Below, piece after piece: positions 1-8,548 of a stretch of 64,000 bases of DNA. The notes beneath the pieces are model-generated. The model made no database searches. It was not told where the DNA came from and was given only the letters and a program-made list of their open reading frames with translations. The DNA is from CAXSBR01 sp964236495 (GTDB lineage: Bacteria; Actinomycetota; Actinomycetes; Mycobacteriales; Jatrophihabitantaceae), in the NCBI GenBank assembly GCA_964236495.1, contig CAXSBR010000007.1, positions 1 to 64,000 of the forward strand, read 5' to 3'. Every line of letters starts with the position of its first letter. Positions within the stretch are counted from its first letter, which is position 1. A program made the translations under genes and the position numbers.

Positions 1-162
1 GTGTTCGCTATGTCCAGAGACACCGTTCGGGATGTCCTGAACCAGCACACCCCCTTGCCCACCGAACCGAACCGTTGCGATGGAGCCGCGCCGCTGGACC
101 TATTCACAGATGTCGCGACCGGTGATTTTCGACTTGAACGGCCAGAGCGCACATCTCAGTAG
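1..162 (+). CDS. possible 3' end of a gene, product unknown
   Basis: An open frame enters at the window edge and runs to a TAG at 160-162, about 53 codons. It reads VFAMSRDTVRDVLNQH near its start and ends in LERPERTSQ. Third-position GC is only about 60 percent, lower than in the clear genes nearby, so it may not be coding. No family is recognised. If real it is a partial gene transcribed toward the end of the convergent FtsX-like gene. Confidence 0.2.
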   Translation: MFAMSRDTVRDVLNQHTPLPTEPNRCDGAAPLDLFTDVATGDFRLERPERTSQ

Positions 163-224
163 CAACGCCGGACACGCCAGCCTCAGCCGGATCAGGTTCT
201 TGCCGCGCAGCGGCTGCCAAAAGG

Positions 225-2812
225 TCAGGACAGCCGCAGGATCTCCCCCGGTCGGGCGCGCTGGGCGAGGCGGTGGGTCGCGAGCGCGGCGAGTATGACG
301 ACGCCGACGACCGCTGCCGCGGTGCCACCCAGCACGCCGAGCGGGACCGCCAGTGACGGTGGCGGCAACAGCGTGGGGTAGATGTCCAGCTGCGGCGTGA
401 CGACCGCGGCCGAGCCGAGCCCGACCAGCGCACCGAGCGCCCATCCGGCGCCGACGACCAGCGACAGCTCGATCAGCAGCGAGCGCAGATGCGCCGACGC
501 GCTCAGGCCCATCCGACGGCTGAGCACATAGGAGACAGCACGTCGTCGGGTCCGTGCAGCCAGGGCAAACACCAGGCCCACAACCGCGACCAGACCGATC
601 AGTGCTGCGAGCGCCCGCAGATAGCCGAAGGTCCACGTCACCGGAAGCAGGCCGGTGTTGCCGACGATCACGGTGCCGGTCAGCTCCACGAGAATGGAGT
701 ACTCCTTGTCCCCGGCCAGCGCCCGCAGCGCCGCCGGATACTGCGGGTTCGTCGTCCATATTTGGGTCACGACGTCGATCCCGGCGTCCAGACCGACCAG
801 TGCGCGCCGATCCATCACCAGCAGCGGCCGGTAGCGATCCCGCAGGCCGGGAAAGATCGCGGCCTGGAATCGGACGTCCAGTCGCAGCGTCGAGTTCCCG
901 ATCTGCACCGACCTCGCGTTCACGCCCCCGCCGTTGACCAGCAGCGCCGGTACGGACCCGCGCGCGGACGAGACCGGCAGCTGCGCGATCTGCCCGCGCT
1001 GGCGGGCGTCGGTGTGCGCGAACGACGCGAAGGTAGCCGGGTCCACGCCCAGGATGCGCACTTGCGTTCCGTCGGGCAGCACCGGATTCGTCTGGATCTG
1101 CGCCACCACCGTGGCGTGGCCGTCCATCCGCGGCGTGCGGGTCAACGGGCCGGTGACCTCCACGACGTGGTCGGCGCCGACGTTCGTGCGGTACTTGGCG
1201 GCGATGTCGGTGCTCAGTGCACCGGTAAGCGCGCCGGCGTAGGTCAACAGCGCGCACGGCAGCGCGATTGCCACCAGCAGGCCGACTGTGACCGCCCGCG
1301 ATCCAGCCAGCCGGTGTACTGCCAGAAACCCGGCGATCCCGCGCCGATTCACGCGCGCCAGCCGTGGCAGCACGATCCTGACGACGCGAGCGAGCACGGC
1401 CAACACCGCGACCGCGCCGAGCAGCGGAAAGACGAACGTCGTCGGGCTGATCCGCACGACGCCGTGGTCCAGACGCGCGGCCGGTTCGCTCCGCACCTCG
1501 ATGCCTACCGCGACAGCGCCGACCACTGCGACGAGCTCCCAGGGCAACCGCCGCCAGTATGCCGCCGGCCGGCGTGGCGATCGCGCGGTTCGGGCGCCGA
1601 TCAGCGCTACCAGCAGCAAACCGGCGAGCACCGCCCCGGCGGCTGCGGTAAGCGCGTGCAGTGCAGCACCGGGGCCCAGCACCGACGACGGGCCCAAACC
1701 GCCGCGGCCCGAGCCGCCGAAGCCCGGGACGACGCCGACCCCACGCACCAGCACCAGCGCGGCACCGTAGCCGCCAACCAGGCCGACCAGCGCCGGCGGC
1801 CCCGTCTCCAGCACCGCTTTGAGCGCCAACCCGCTCGGGCCGACGCCGCGAGATACCAGCAACCGGATCTCGCCTGCGCGGTAGGTCGACCAGTAGATAC
1901 CCGCGCCGGCGACCAGGAGCGCGGCGACGAGCACGCCCGCCAAATCCAAGGGCAGCACGGCACCGCCGACACCGTTCTGCGCGGCGCGCGCCGCGGCAAG
2001 GTGCGCACCGAGGCCAGGGTCGAGCACGGCGGCAATGCCGGCGCCGCGCAGTGCCCCGACGGCCTGCTGTCCTCGCCGCGCCAGTGTTCGCATCGCGGGC
2101 AGGGACGTCGCGTCGACGGCCACCGGTGCGTACCAGCTCAGTCGAACGGGCAAGCCGGCGGCTCGGGCGAGCGTCGCGTCGTCGGCGATCAAGACCGGCC
2201 CGGTGGGGCTCTCGACGACAGCGGGAACGATCAGATCGTGCCACGTGCACCAGTACCGCGGCAGATTCGACAGTGAGAACGGATCGGGGCCAGGCTGCGG
2301 TAGATGCCGGCGACGTCGACCGTGGCGCCGGTGGGCAAGCGGAGCCGGCTTCCCACCCGAAGGTGTCCGCGAGCGGCGAGATCGTTCGGGATCCACACTC
2401 CGGCGCCGGACTGACCGGCGGGCGTTGCGGCGGTCAGTTTGACGACGTGGTCCAGCGCTCCGGCCCGGCTGAGCAGTTCCGCCGGCGCGCCGAGGACCTG
2501 GGTGACAGCGACCGAAACCGAGTACGGGTCGGGTAGCGCTGCGGCGCGGAACTGAGCCTGGCCGGCTGCCCGTGCCGCGTCCAGGCCGCGCGGATCGGCC
2601 CAAGTCGTGGCACCGGGCAGGGCGGCCTCGGGGCAGTCGGCGGCGGCTCGGGCGTGCAGGGCCGCCGAACCGACCGTCGAGAGGAACAGCACTCCTGACG
2701 CCGCCGCGATCGCGAGCACTGCGCTGGCCAGCGCGACCGCGACGAAGACGACCGGGCGGCGCAGCAGCAGACCGGGCCCGCGCCGCCACGGGCTCATCGT
2801 CAGCAGGCTCAT
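225..2812 (-). pseudogene. FtsX-like ABC transporter permease, frameshifted
   Basis: Large membrane protein of the FtsX/MacB permease type, about 860 residues if repaired. The N-terminal part (start 2812, one membrane helix, then an extracellular segment) runs in one frame to GIYRSLAP. The sequence continues as DPFSLSNLPRYW in another frame. The break is at the four-base G run at 2286-2289 (CCCC on the coding strand), where one base is missing. The rest shows about nine further helices and ends KPGEILRL-like (ARPGEILRLS), typical of the family. It is last in a three-gene unit behind two ATPases (4217 to 225), so the set looks like an ABC exporter or lipoprotein-release system. Substrate is unknown. 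The frameshift may be real decay or a base-calling error in a homopolymer. Confidence 0.75.
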
Positions 2813-2841
2813 GCTTTCGGCTTCATGTTTTCCGGCCCATG

Positions 2842-3498
2842 TCAGTGGCGCGGCGGCGCGCTGCTCAGCACGCCGTCGCTCATGATCAGCACCCGATCAG
2901 CGCTCTGCCACACCTGCTCGTGGTGGCTGACCAGCAGGAAGCCGGTGCCCGCGTCGGCCTGCTCGCGCATCGCCGCCAGCATCGTGGCGGCATGCGCCTG
3001 GTCCTGGTGTGCGGTGGGTTCGTCAGCCAGCACCAGCGCCGGTTCGAGCACGAGGGCGCGCGCGACGGCACACCGCTGTTGCTCTCCCAGCGAGGTCTGC
3101 GCCGGAAACCGCCGAGCCAACTGGTCGATCTCGAGCCGCTGGGAAAGCTGCTCGCACCGCTGCCGGCGATCGACGCGCGCCAGCCGGGCAGGTAACGCGA
3201 TGTTGTCGGCGACGTCGAGGTCTTCCAGCAGGCCCAGCGCCTGTGGCACTACAGCCAGCGAACTCCACGGCAGCGTCTCGACCGGGCCGTCGTCGTGTTC
3301 CACGCGGCCGGCGTCGGGGCGTTCCCAGCCGCACAGCACCGCCAGCAGCGTCGTCTTGCCTGACCCAGATACTCCGGCCACCGCGACGATCTCGCCTGGA
3401 CCGATTTCTATGTCGACGCCGCGTAGCGCGCGCACCGTCTCCGCACCCCGGCGATAAGACTTCTCCAGTCCGCGCGCCCGCACCAACACGTCGTTCAC
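2842..3498 (-). CDS. ABC transporter ATP-binding protein (MacB/LolD type)
   Basis: ATPase of the family that partners FtsX-like permeases. It has Walker A GVSGSGKTTLL, a signature region SLGEQQRCAVARAL (SLGEQQ in place of LSGGQ), Walker B ALVLADEPTA and the H-loop VSHH. I place the start at GTG 3498, because that codon overlaps the TGA of the preceding ATPase gene (GTGA), a typical coupled junction. This gives about 218 aa, the normal size. Upstream in-frame codons encode an Arg-rich stretch that does not look like an ABC domain. The next gene downstream is the FtsX-like permease. Confidence 0.85.
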   Translation of the reverse strand: MNDVLVRARGLEKSYRRGAETVRALRGVDIEIGPGEIVAVAGVSGSGKTTLLAVLCGWERPDAGRVEHDDGPVETLPWSSLAVVPQALGLLEDLDVADNIALPARLARVDRRQRCEQLSQRLEIDQLARRFPAQTSLGEQQRCAVARALVLEPALVLADEPTAHQDQAHAATMLAAMREQADAGTGFLLVSHHEQVWQSADRVLIMSDGVLSSAPPRH

Positions 3499-4217
3499 CA
3501 GGACAGCACCGGCCGTCCATGGTCGAGCTCCAGCAAGTGTTCGGCACGAGACAGCACCCGCGGATCGTGCGACGCCACGACGACGGCGGCGCCCGCCCGG
3601 CACAGCTGGGCGATCGCGGCCAGTACCGCGTCAGCCGAGCCGGAATCCAGTTCAGCGGTCGGTTCGTCGGCCACCACCAGTGCCGGCGATCCCACCATCG
3701 CGCAGGCGACGGCAACCCGCTGCTGTTCGCCGCCGGACAGCTGTTCGGGCCGATGCGTCAGCCGGCCGCCCAGACCGAACGCCTGCGCCAGCTCCGCTAC
3801 CTCGGCGTCACTCAGTCGCCGCCCGCGCAGCCGGCCCGCCAGCTGGAACTGCTCAGCCACCGTCAGGTAGTCGATCAGGTTGTCGGTCGGGCGCTGAAAA
3901 AGAAAGGCGATGGTCCGACGGCGCAGCTGCCGTCGCACGCGCTCCCCCGCACCCGCGGCGTCCACGCCGGCGATGTCTACCCGGCCCGACTGCGGCCGGT
4001 CGACGCAGGCCAGAATGCGCAGCAGCGACGACTTGCCCGATCCGGACGGGCCTGCGATCACCGTCAGCGCGGCCGCCGGAAAGTCCTTGTCCACGCCGGT
4101 CAGCGCGTCGAGCCGCTCGAGGTCGGTGCGGTAGCTCTGGTGGACGGCTCGGCACGACGCGACGGGGCGCCCTGCCTGAGAGCGCTCGGTCTGCGGCTGC
4201 ACGTCCACGGCGGTCAC
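3495..4217 (-). CDS. ABC transporter ATP-binding protein (MacB/LolD type)
   Basis: First gene of the FtsX-type ABC set, 240 aa from GTG 4217. It shows Walker A GPSGSGKSSLL, Q-loop region FLFQRPTDNL, signature LSGGEQQRVAVACA, Walker B ALVVADEPTAELD and switch His in VASHD. It is closely related in layout to the following ATPase, so the transporter probably uses a heterodimer of ATPases with one large permease. The gene starts just downstream of the repeat array that contains an assembly gap, so its promoter region is incomplete in this assembly. Confidence 0.87.
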   Translation of the reverse strand: MTAVDVQPQTERSQAGRPVASCRAVHQSYRTDLERLDALTGVDKDFPAAALTVIAGPSGSGKSSLLRILACVDRPQSGRVDIAGVDAAGAGERVRRQLRRRTIAFLFQRPTDNLIDYLTVAEQFQLAGRLRGRRLSDAEVAELAQAFGLGGRLTHRPEQLSGGEQQRVAVACAMVGSPALVVADEPTAELDSGSADAVLAAIAQLCRAGAAVVVASHDPRVLSRAEHLLELDHGRPVLSW

Positions 4218-4226
4218 CGTAGCGCC

Positions 4227-4446
4227 GTCTGGCTGTCTACNNNNNNNNNNNNNNNNNNNNNNNNNNNNNNNNNNNNNNNNNNNNNNNNNNNNNNNNNNNN
4301 NNNNNNNNNNNNNNNNNNNNNNNNNNNNNNNNNNNNNNNNCGGCTCCGCTCCTCACTCCTTCGTCGCTCGATGCTCACCGGCTGGCTGTCTACCGGCTCC
4401 GCTCCTCACTCCTTCGTCGCTCGATGCTCACCGGCTGGCTGTCTAC
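4227..4446. repeat. 53-bp tandem repeat array containing an assembly gap
   Basis: Two exact 53-bp units lie at 4341-4393 and 4394-4446. Each begins CGGCTCCGCTCCTCACTCC and ends GGCTGGCTGTCTAC. The last bases of another unit (CTGGCTGTCTAC) lie just before the Ns at 4229-4240, so the gap is probably a collapsed array of unknown copy number. The distal unit supplies the TAG stop of the M56 peptidase gene. The unit core (TCCTCACTCCTTCGTCGCTC) recurs inside the M1 peptidase gene near 43.7 kb. Confidence 0.9.
4241..4340. other. assembly gap (100 N)
   Basis: Exactly 100 Ns, the customary placeholder length, flanked on both sides by the same tandem repeat. True length and copy number are unknown. 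Confidence 0.98.
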
Positions 4447-5387
4447 CGCGCTCGGCTGTACACCCAGCGGGCGTGGTCGAACAGGTGGTCGGTGTCGTGC
4501 GCGGCGTGGATCGCGGTGAGCGAGGTGGCGCCGAGCAGCGCTGCAACGACGACGACCCGCCATACCTGCAGCCGGGGTGCCGGCCCGCGCAAAGCCGTGA
4601 TGCGCTGGGCAACATCCACCTGTGCGGCGGCCAGAACAGCACTGCCCCGCGGCACCGCAAACGTGGGACGCCCGAGCGCGGCGGAGATCAGCGCCTGGGC
4701 AACCTGATCTCGCGACGTCGTCGCCGTCGCCTCCTCGTCGGCCCACCGTTCGGTGGCCAGGGCAACCGCCGCCGGGAGCGCCCGCAGCAGCGGGTTGGCG
4801 GCGCGGGCCAGCTCGGCAGCGGCAACGTGCAGATGGTGTGAATGGCGCAGGTGCGCGCGTTCGTGCGCCAGCAGTGCCCGCCGCTGGGCAGCGTCGAGAC
4901 CGCGCAACAGCCCGGTGGACACGACGATCCGACCCTGGCGACGCCGCAGACTAGGACGGGCGGGCACCGCGTAAGCCAGCCGACCTGGATCGTCGACGAC
5001 GACCAGCTCCGCTCCGGCGGTGGGCAACGTCGCGGCGAACGCGAAGGCCGATCGAAGGGCGCGCAGGCGTTGCCCGGCGACATGCGCGACCCACACCGTC
5101 AGCACGAGCAGCACGACCGTTGCGGCAGCGGCAACACTCGGCGGCACCGGATTGGCCTGCCGTAGCGCGGCCTGCGACCAGTGTCCACGCGCCGCGAAGA
5201 CGGGATTGAGGCCCACCAGGGTGGTGGCGAGCAAAAACAGGCCACCCGTGCTCGCCAGCGCTACGAGAACGCCGCCGGCGCTGAGCAGCCAGCACGTCAG
5301 CGCTGGCGGTAGCCGCCGACCCACCGCCGGTGCGCAGACGCCGAACAGCGCGCTGAACACGAACGTCAGGTAGACCGCGGCGCTCAT
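4443..5387 (-). CDS. M56 family (BlaR1/MecR1-type) membrane metallopeptidase
   Basis: 314 aa. Four N-terminal and central membrane segments (about residues 5-20, 30-58, 85-105, and one near the C-terminus about 278-292) frame a zinc peptidase core with HERAH at 175-179 and a downstream ERWADEEA that can supply the third zinc ligand. There is no penicillin-binding sensor domain after it, so it is the short actinobacterial M56 form. It follows the BlaI-type repressor gene with an ATGA overlap, so the pair probably works as signal protease and repressor. In known systems the protease cleaves the repressor. The inducer here is unknown. The stop codon lies in the 53-bp repeat. Confidence 0.88.
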   Translation of the reverse strand: MSAAVYLTFVFSALFGVCAPAVGRRLPPALTCWLLSAGGVLVALASTGGLFLLATTLVGLNPVFAARGHWSQAALRQANPVPPSVAAAATVVLLVLTVWVAHVAGQRLRALRSAFAFAATLPTAGAELVVVDDPGRLAYAVPARPSLRRRQGRIVVSTGLLRGLDAAQRRALLAHERAHLRHSHHLHVAAAELARAANPLLRALPAAVALATERWADEEATATTSRDQVAQALISAALGRPTFAVPRGSAVLAAAQVDVAQRITALRGPAPRLQVWRVVVVAALLGATSLTAIHAAHDTDHLFDHARWVYSRAR

Positions 5388-5863
5388 CGCGTCGCTGCGC
5401 GTTCGGCATTGTGCGGGCCATGCGATCCGGGTTCGCCCGATCCGGGTTCGCTCGATAGGGGCCCGCTCGAGGTGGGTTCGCCCGATGGGTCATTGTCTGC
5501 CGACTCCGCAGCGCTGACCCTTAGTAGTCGGGCCAAGGTGTGCTCTTCCTGCGCGCTCAGAATGCTCACGAACCGGCTCAGCACAGCGGCGTGGTCGCCG
5601 CCGCGATCGAGCATCGCGTGCATGCGGGTCGCGGCCAGGCCGGCTTCGTCGAGCACCGGCGAATAGGCGTGCGCCCGTCCGATGCGTTCGCGGGCCACCA
5701 CGCCCTTGACATGCAGTCTGGTCAGGATCGTCTGGACGGTGGTGTAGGCGAGATCAGCGTCCAACGCGAGCGCAACATCGCCCGGCGTCATCGGGGCGTC
5801 CGCCGCCCACAATGCCGCAAGTACCTCCGATTCGAGGCCTCCAGACGTACGCCGATGCCGCAC
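5384..5863 (-). CDS. BlaI/MecI/CopY family transcriptional repressor
   Basis: Winged-helix repressor, about 159 aa from GTG 5863 (VRHRRTSGGLESEVLAALW). The core matches the family: LESEVLAALW, then TPGDVALALDADLAYTTVQTI, where the recognition helix contains TTVQT, and a wing around GVVARERIGRAHAYSP. The C-terminal tail is a degenerate Gly/Ser/Pro-rich stretch. An earlier ATG at 5950 would add about 29 residues unrelated to the family, and that stretch contains the candidate operators. The gene overlaps the M56 protease start by 4 nt. No beta-lactamase gene is adjacent. The divergent neighbour is a PAP2 phosphatase, a possible regulated target. Confidence 0.87.
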   Translation of the reverse strand: MRHRRTSGGLESEVLAALWAADAPMTPGDVALALDADLAYTTVQTILTRLHVKGVVARERIGRAHAYSPVLDEAGLAATRMHAMLDRGGDHAAVLSRFVSILSAQEEHTLARLLRVSAAESADNDPSGEPTSSGPLSSEPGSGEPGSHGPHNAERAATR

Positions 5864-5900
5864 TGCGCACCCTCTCCCCTGTGTCGGCCCCGATGTAATG

Positions 5901-5942
5901 AGCGGTGTATCGAGTTTGAGTGTTAAGCGATGTATCAAGTTT
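5901..5942. promoter_or_regulatory. direct repeats, candidate BlaI-type operator
   Basis: Two near-identical 17-bp boxes, GCGGTGTATCGAGTTTG (5901-5917) and GCGATGTATCAAGTTTG (5926-5942), are spaced 25 bp start to start. They lie in the divergent region upstream of the repressor GTG. They contain TGTA half-sites like those bound by BlaI/CopY proteins. Function is inferred from position. Confidence 0.45.
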
Positions 5943-5965
5943 GTTAACAAACCTGGCGCGGATAA

Positions 5966-5983
5966 CTCCTACGTCATCGTAGG
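5966..5983. promoter_or_regulatory. perfect palindrome between repressor and PAP2 gene
   Basis: TCCTACG-TCAT-CGTAGGA, 7-bp perfect arms with a 4-bp centre, ends 17 bp before the PAP2 GTG start. The arrangement suits an operator shared by the divergent genes. Confidence 0.45.
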
Positions 5984-6000
5984 ACGTAGCGTCGGGCTAC

Positions 6001-6816
6001 GTGGTAGACGTCAAGCGCACCGGCACCGAGCCCGGTAAAGGTGCCGGCACGGCTACTACGCGGCTGTTGCGCGAGTTGTCATTCTGGTGGCTAGGACTGC
6101 TCGCGGCCCTAAGCGTTGTCGGAGAGCTGGTCGTAAACGCCGGCCACGGTTTGGTGCTCCGTGCGGTCGACATTCCGGTGGACGCGGATCTGCAGCCTGC
6201 CCGACCCCCGCTTCATAAAGTGGCTGCCGTCGTCACCTGGCTTGGAGCACAGCCCGTCGTGCTCGTGTTGCTCGCGCTGCTGACGGTGGCGTTGTACCGA
6301 GTGCGCAAGCACTTGGCCGCAGAGTTGGTGCTGATCGTGGTCGGTGCAGACGCCTTGACGACGGTGGGCAAGCTGGTGATTCAGCGTGCTGGCCCCGCCC
6401 AGCGCTTGAGTTCCGGCCTGCACGACTACTCGTTTCCCTCCGGCCACAGCACGGCGGCGGCGGCGCTGCTGATCGGTGCTGCGCTGCTGTTTCCCTCGGC
6501 CGGGAAGGCATCTGGACGGGCGCGGCGTCCGCTGATCGGGTTGGCTGGTGTGGTGGCTGTTGCTGTCGCATTCAGCCGTCTGGTGCTCGACGTGCACTGG
6601 TTCACCGACGTGTGCGCCGGACTTGCAGTAGGTACCACCTGGGCCGTCGTCGTCGTCCGTTACTGGCCAACCGCTGTTGCCCCTCACGCGGGTCTTCGCG
6701 TCGGCCCTCCCGGGCAGCGCTTCGCCCGGCTGACACGCGCTCACCCTCCCGCACGTGTTCGCCTCGGGCCCCCCGGGCAGCGCTTCGCCCGGCACATACG
6801 CGTTGCGGTGCACTGA
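6001..6816 (+). CDS. PAP2 family membrane phosphatase
   Basis: 271 aa, GTG start. Integral membrane phosphatase of the PAP2 superfamily, acting on lipid phosphates or undecaprenyl pyrophosphate at the membrane. The three family motifs are visible: KLVIQRAGP, SFPSGHSTA and SRLVLDVHWFTDV, with about six helices. The C-terminal tail is unusual: a Pro/Arg-rich segment with the nonapeptide GPPGQRFAR twice, encoded by near-identical DNA, so it looks like a recent duplication. The gene is divergent from the BlaI repressor, with a palindrome just before its start. A BlaI-controlled cell-wall lipid recycling role is an inference. Confidence 0.85.
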   Translation: MVDVKRTGTEPGKGAGTATTRLLRELSFWWLGLLAALSVVGELVVNAGHGLVLRAVDIPVDADLQPARPPLHKVAAVVTWLGAQPVVLVLLALLTVALYRVRKHLAAELVLIVVGADALTTVGKLVIQRAGPAQRLSSGLHDYSFPSGHSTAAAALLIGAALLFPSAGKASGRARRPLIGLAGVVAVAVAFSRLVLDVHWFTDVCAGLAVGTTWAVVVVRYWPTAVAPHAGLRVGPPGQRFARLTRAHPPARVRLGPPGQRFARHIRVAVH

Positions 6817-6923
6817 CCGCAGCACCGGTTCCACACCGCGGCTGACCCGGCCCGCGGTGACCCTCAACCCCCGCTCCATATGCACTCCCCTGACCGCTCA
6901 CCCGTCGCTCCAAGGAGAACGCC

Positions 6924-7355
6924 ATGACCACCTCGCTAGACTCAACTACAACCACGGGCACCGACGCCCGCCCCGCCCAGAAGATCTTCAGCGCACTCGC
7001 TGGCGTCTGCGCACTGCTCGTCGTACTGCAGGGATTGTGGGCCGGAATCTTCCTCGAACACGACGGCAAGCGTGAGGCCGGGGGCAAGTGGATCGACTGG
7101 CACGCCCGCGGTGGCGAAGTTGCGATCTTCTTCGCGCTGGCGGCGTTGGTGTGGGCCGTGGTCAAGTTGCGCTCACGCCGTGACCTGTTGGCAGGCACTG
7201 CAGTTCTGGTCGTCGCGCTGTTCCTGGAGTCCTACCTCGGCGGACTGATCCGTGACAGCGGCAAGGACAACCTGACCGCCATCCACGTGCCACTGGCGAT
7301 GCTGATCTTGGCGCTCGCGGTGTGGCTGCCACTGCGCGCACGCCGCTCCGACTGA
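6924..7355 (+). CDS. four-helix membrane protein, DUF6220-like
   Basis: 143 aa. Start ATG 6924 is preceded by AAGGAGAACGCC, a strong ribosome binding site. After a polar Thr-rich N-terminus there are four helices at about residues 24-45, 66-80, 88-107 and 117-135. WIDWHARGGEVA before helix 2 and IHVPLAM in helix 4 place two conserved-looking His residues in or near the membrane, as in small heme-binding or DUF6220-type proteins. Function unknown. It lies 107 bp after the PAP2 gene on the same strand. Confidence 0.72.
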   Translation: MTTSLDSTTTTGTDARPAQKIFSALAGVCALLVVLQGLWAGIFLEHDGKREAGGKWIDWHARGGEVAIFFALAALVWAVVKLRSRRDLLAGTAVLVVALFLESYLGGLIRDSGKDNLTAIHVPLAMLILALAVWLPLRARRSD

Positions 7356-7361
7356 CTTGCG

Positions 7362-7463
7362 GGTGCGCGGGCCGGTCCCGCACAGGTCGGCATGCCGATC
7401 CACAGGTGCGCGGGCCGCTTACGGTACGAGTGGGTTGGATGGTCCCCAAAGGTGCGCGGGCCG
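7362..7463. repeat. three copies of a GC-rich 13-mer between convergent genes
   Basis: GGTGCGCGGGCCG occurs at 7362-7374, 7405-7417 and 7451-7463, spaced 43 and 46 bp, between the convergent DUF6220-like and phosphoesterase genes. The first copy can fold with the following CCCGCAC. The cluster may act as a bidirectional terminator but has no U-run. Confidence 0.6.
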
Positions 7464-7490
7464 GTCCGTTCCCGAAGGCCGGTCTGCCTC

Positions 7491-8498
7491 TTACTTCGTC
7501 CACATCCCGGTGATCCGCGCGGCAGTCGTGGCGTTGCTATAGGGCGCAATGCGGTAGCTGTCCAGCAGCGAACGCAGCACGCCGTAGTGCGTCACCCGCC
7601 CGCTGTACTTTCCCGCACGCACGTGCGCGCCGGTCAGGATGGTGGCAATGTGATTGCCGGCCGACCGGTCGTCCTCGTCTGCGGTGACCACCAACAGGCT
7701 GTTGTGGGTGCGCGCCCAGCCGGCGTAGGTGCCCAGGTGCGCCTTGAGCCAGACGTCGCTCTGCGCGATCGTCCCGTCGTGCATGTCGTGCAGCAGGTTC
7801 GGTACTACGAACGACACCGTCGGCAGCTTGGTCAGGTCCTTCGGAAACGCCGACATCGGCTTGTTCAGCGTCGCCGGCAGCGCCTTGAAGTTGATCCACG
7901 GGCTGTGCTTGCGGGCGTAGGCGCCCTTGACGCAGCCTCGGTAGCCGGTCGAGGGCAAGCTTTCGGAGTAACCGACGAAGCTACGACCATGGCTGCGCAG
8001 CGACGCGGCCAGGTTAGGCCCGGTGAGGCTGTGCGGGCACGAGTCGTTGGTCAATCCGTGCGTGGAACCCGAGAACAGGGCGACGTAGTTGGGCTGGCTG
8101 GGATGGGTGACGGCGTAGGAGCGGGTCAGGCTCGCGCCGTGGGTGATCAACGAGTGCAAGAATGGCGCCTGCGACGAGCCGACTATCTGGCTGTAGGAGT
8201 GGTTCTCCAGCACGACTACGACGATGTGGCTGTAGGTAGGTATCCGCGCCACTGTTGTCGCTGCCGTGACCGTCGTTGCCGTCGTCGCTGCTGCACCCGC
8301 GCCTGCGGAGGCACCGGCGGTACCACCTAGACCGGTTGCCACCGGTGCGGCGGCCGTCGTCGCGGACTGGACCAGCGCGGGCGGACTGATCCGGTGCGGT
8401 GCAGTCGCGGGCGCCGGGGCCGACGGCGCACCCGCACAGCCTGCCGCGGCACCGATGGTCAGCACGGCGGCTGCGGCCACGAATGTCTTGTTGATCAT
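7491..8498 (-). CDS. lipoprotein phosphoesterase (AcpA/phospholipase C-like family)
   Basis: 335 aa. The N-terminus has a signal peptide with lipobox IGAAAGC (Cys about 21), then an Ala/Thr-rich linker to about residue 85. The catalytic domain begins SHIVVVVLENHSYSQI, the metal/nucleophile motif of the phosphoesterase family (PF04185), with THPSQPNYVALFSG and later VVTADEDDRSAGNHIATI holding metal-binding Asp and His residues. It is probably a surface-anchored acid phosphatase or phosphodiesterase. Substrate cannot be told. Monocistronic and convergent with the gene before it. Confidence 0.85.
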   Translation of the reverse strand: MINKTFVAAAAVLTIGAAAGCAGAPSAPAPATAPHRISPPALVQSATTAAAPVATGLGGTAGASAGAGAAATTATTVTAATTVARIPTYSHIVVVVLENHSYSQIVGSSQAPFLHSLITHGASLTRSYAVTHPSQPNYVALFSGSTHGLTNDSCPHSLTGPNLAASLRSHGRSFVGYSESLPSTGYRGCVKGAYARKHSPWINFKALPATLNKPMSAFPKDLTKLPTVSFVVPNLLHDMHDGTIAQSDVWLKAHLGTYAGWARTHNSLLVVTADEDDRSAGNHIATILTGAHVRAGKYSGRVTHYGVLRSLLDSYRIAPYSNATTAARITGMWTK

Positions 8499-8548
8499 GA
8501 ATTTAGTGTGCGCCTCTGCACCTCTTGGCGCCCTTCGACGCCGACCCG

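Noticed and set aside
1..224. Transposase fragment
   Set aside because: The short open frame has no DDE or other transposase motif; kept only as a weak partial gene.
100..2276. Long open frames on both strands across the FtsX-like gene
   Set aside because: Arg/Gly/Pro-rich translations of the GC-rich complement or another frame; only the frame with helices and FtsX features is coding.
3009..4841. 610-codon plus-strand frame crossing the first N gap
   Set aside because: It is antisense to two clear ATPases and the M56 gene and is kept open only by GC richness and the Ns.
7362..7463. Insertion-sequence ends
   Set aside because: Direct rather than inverted short repeats, no transposase and no target duplication.
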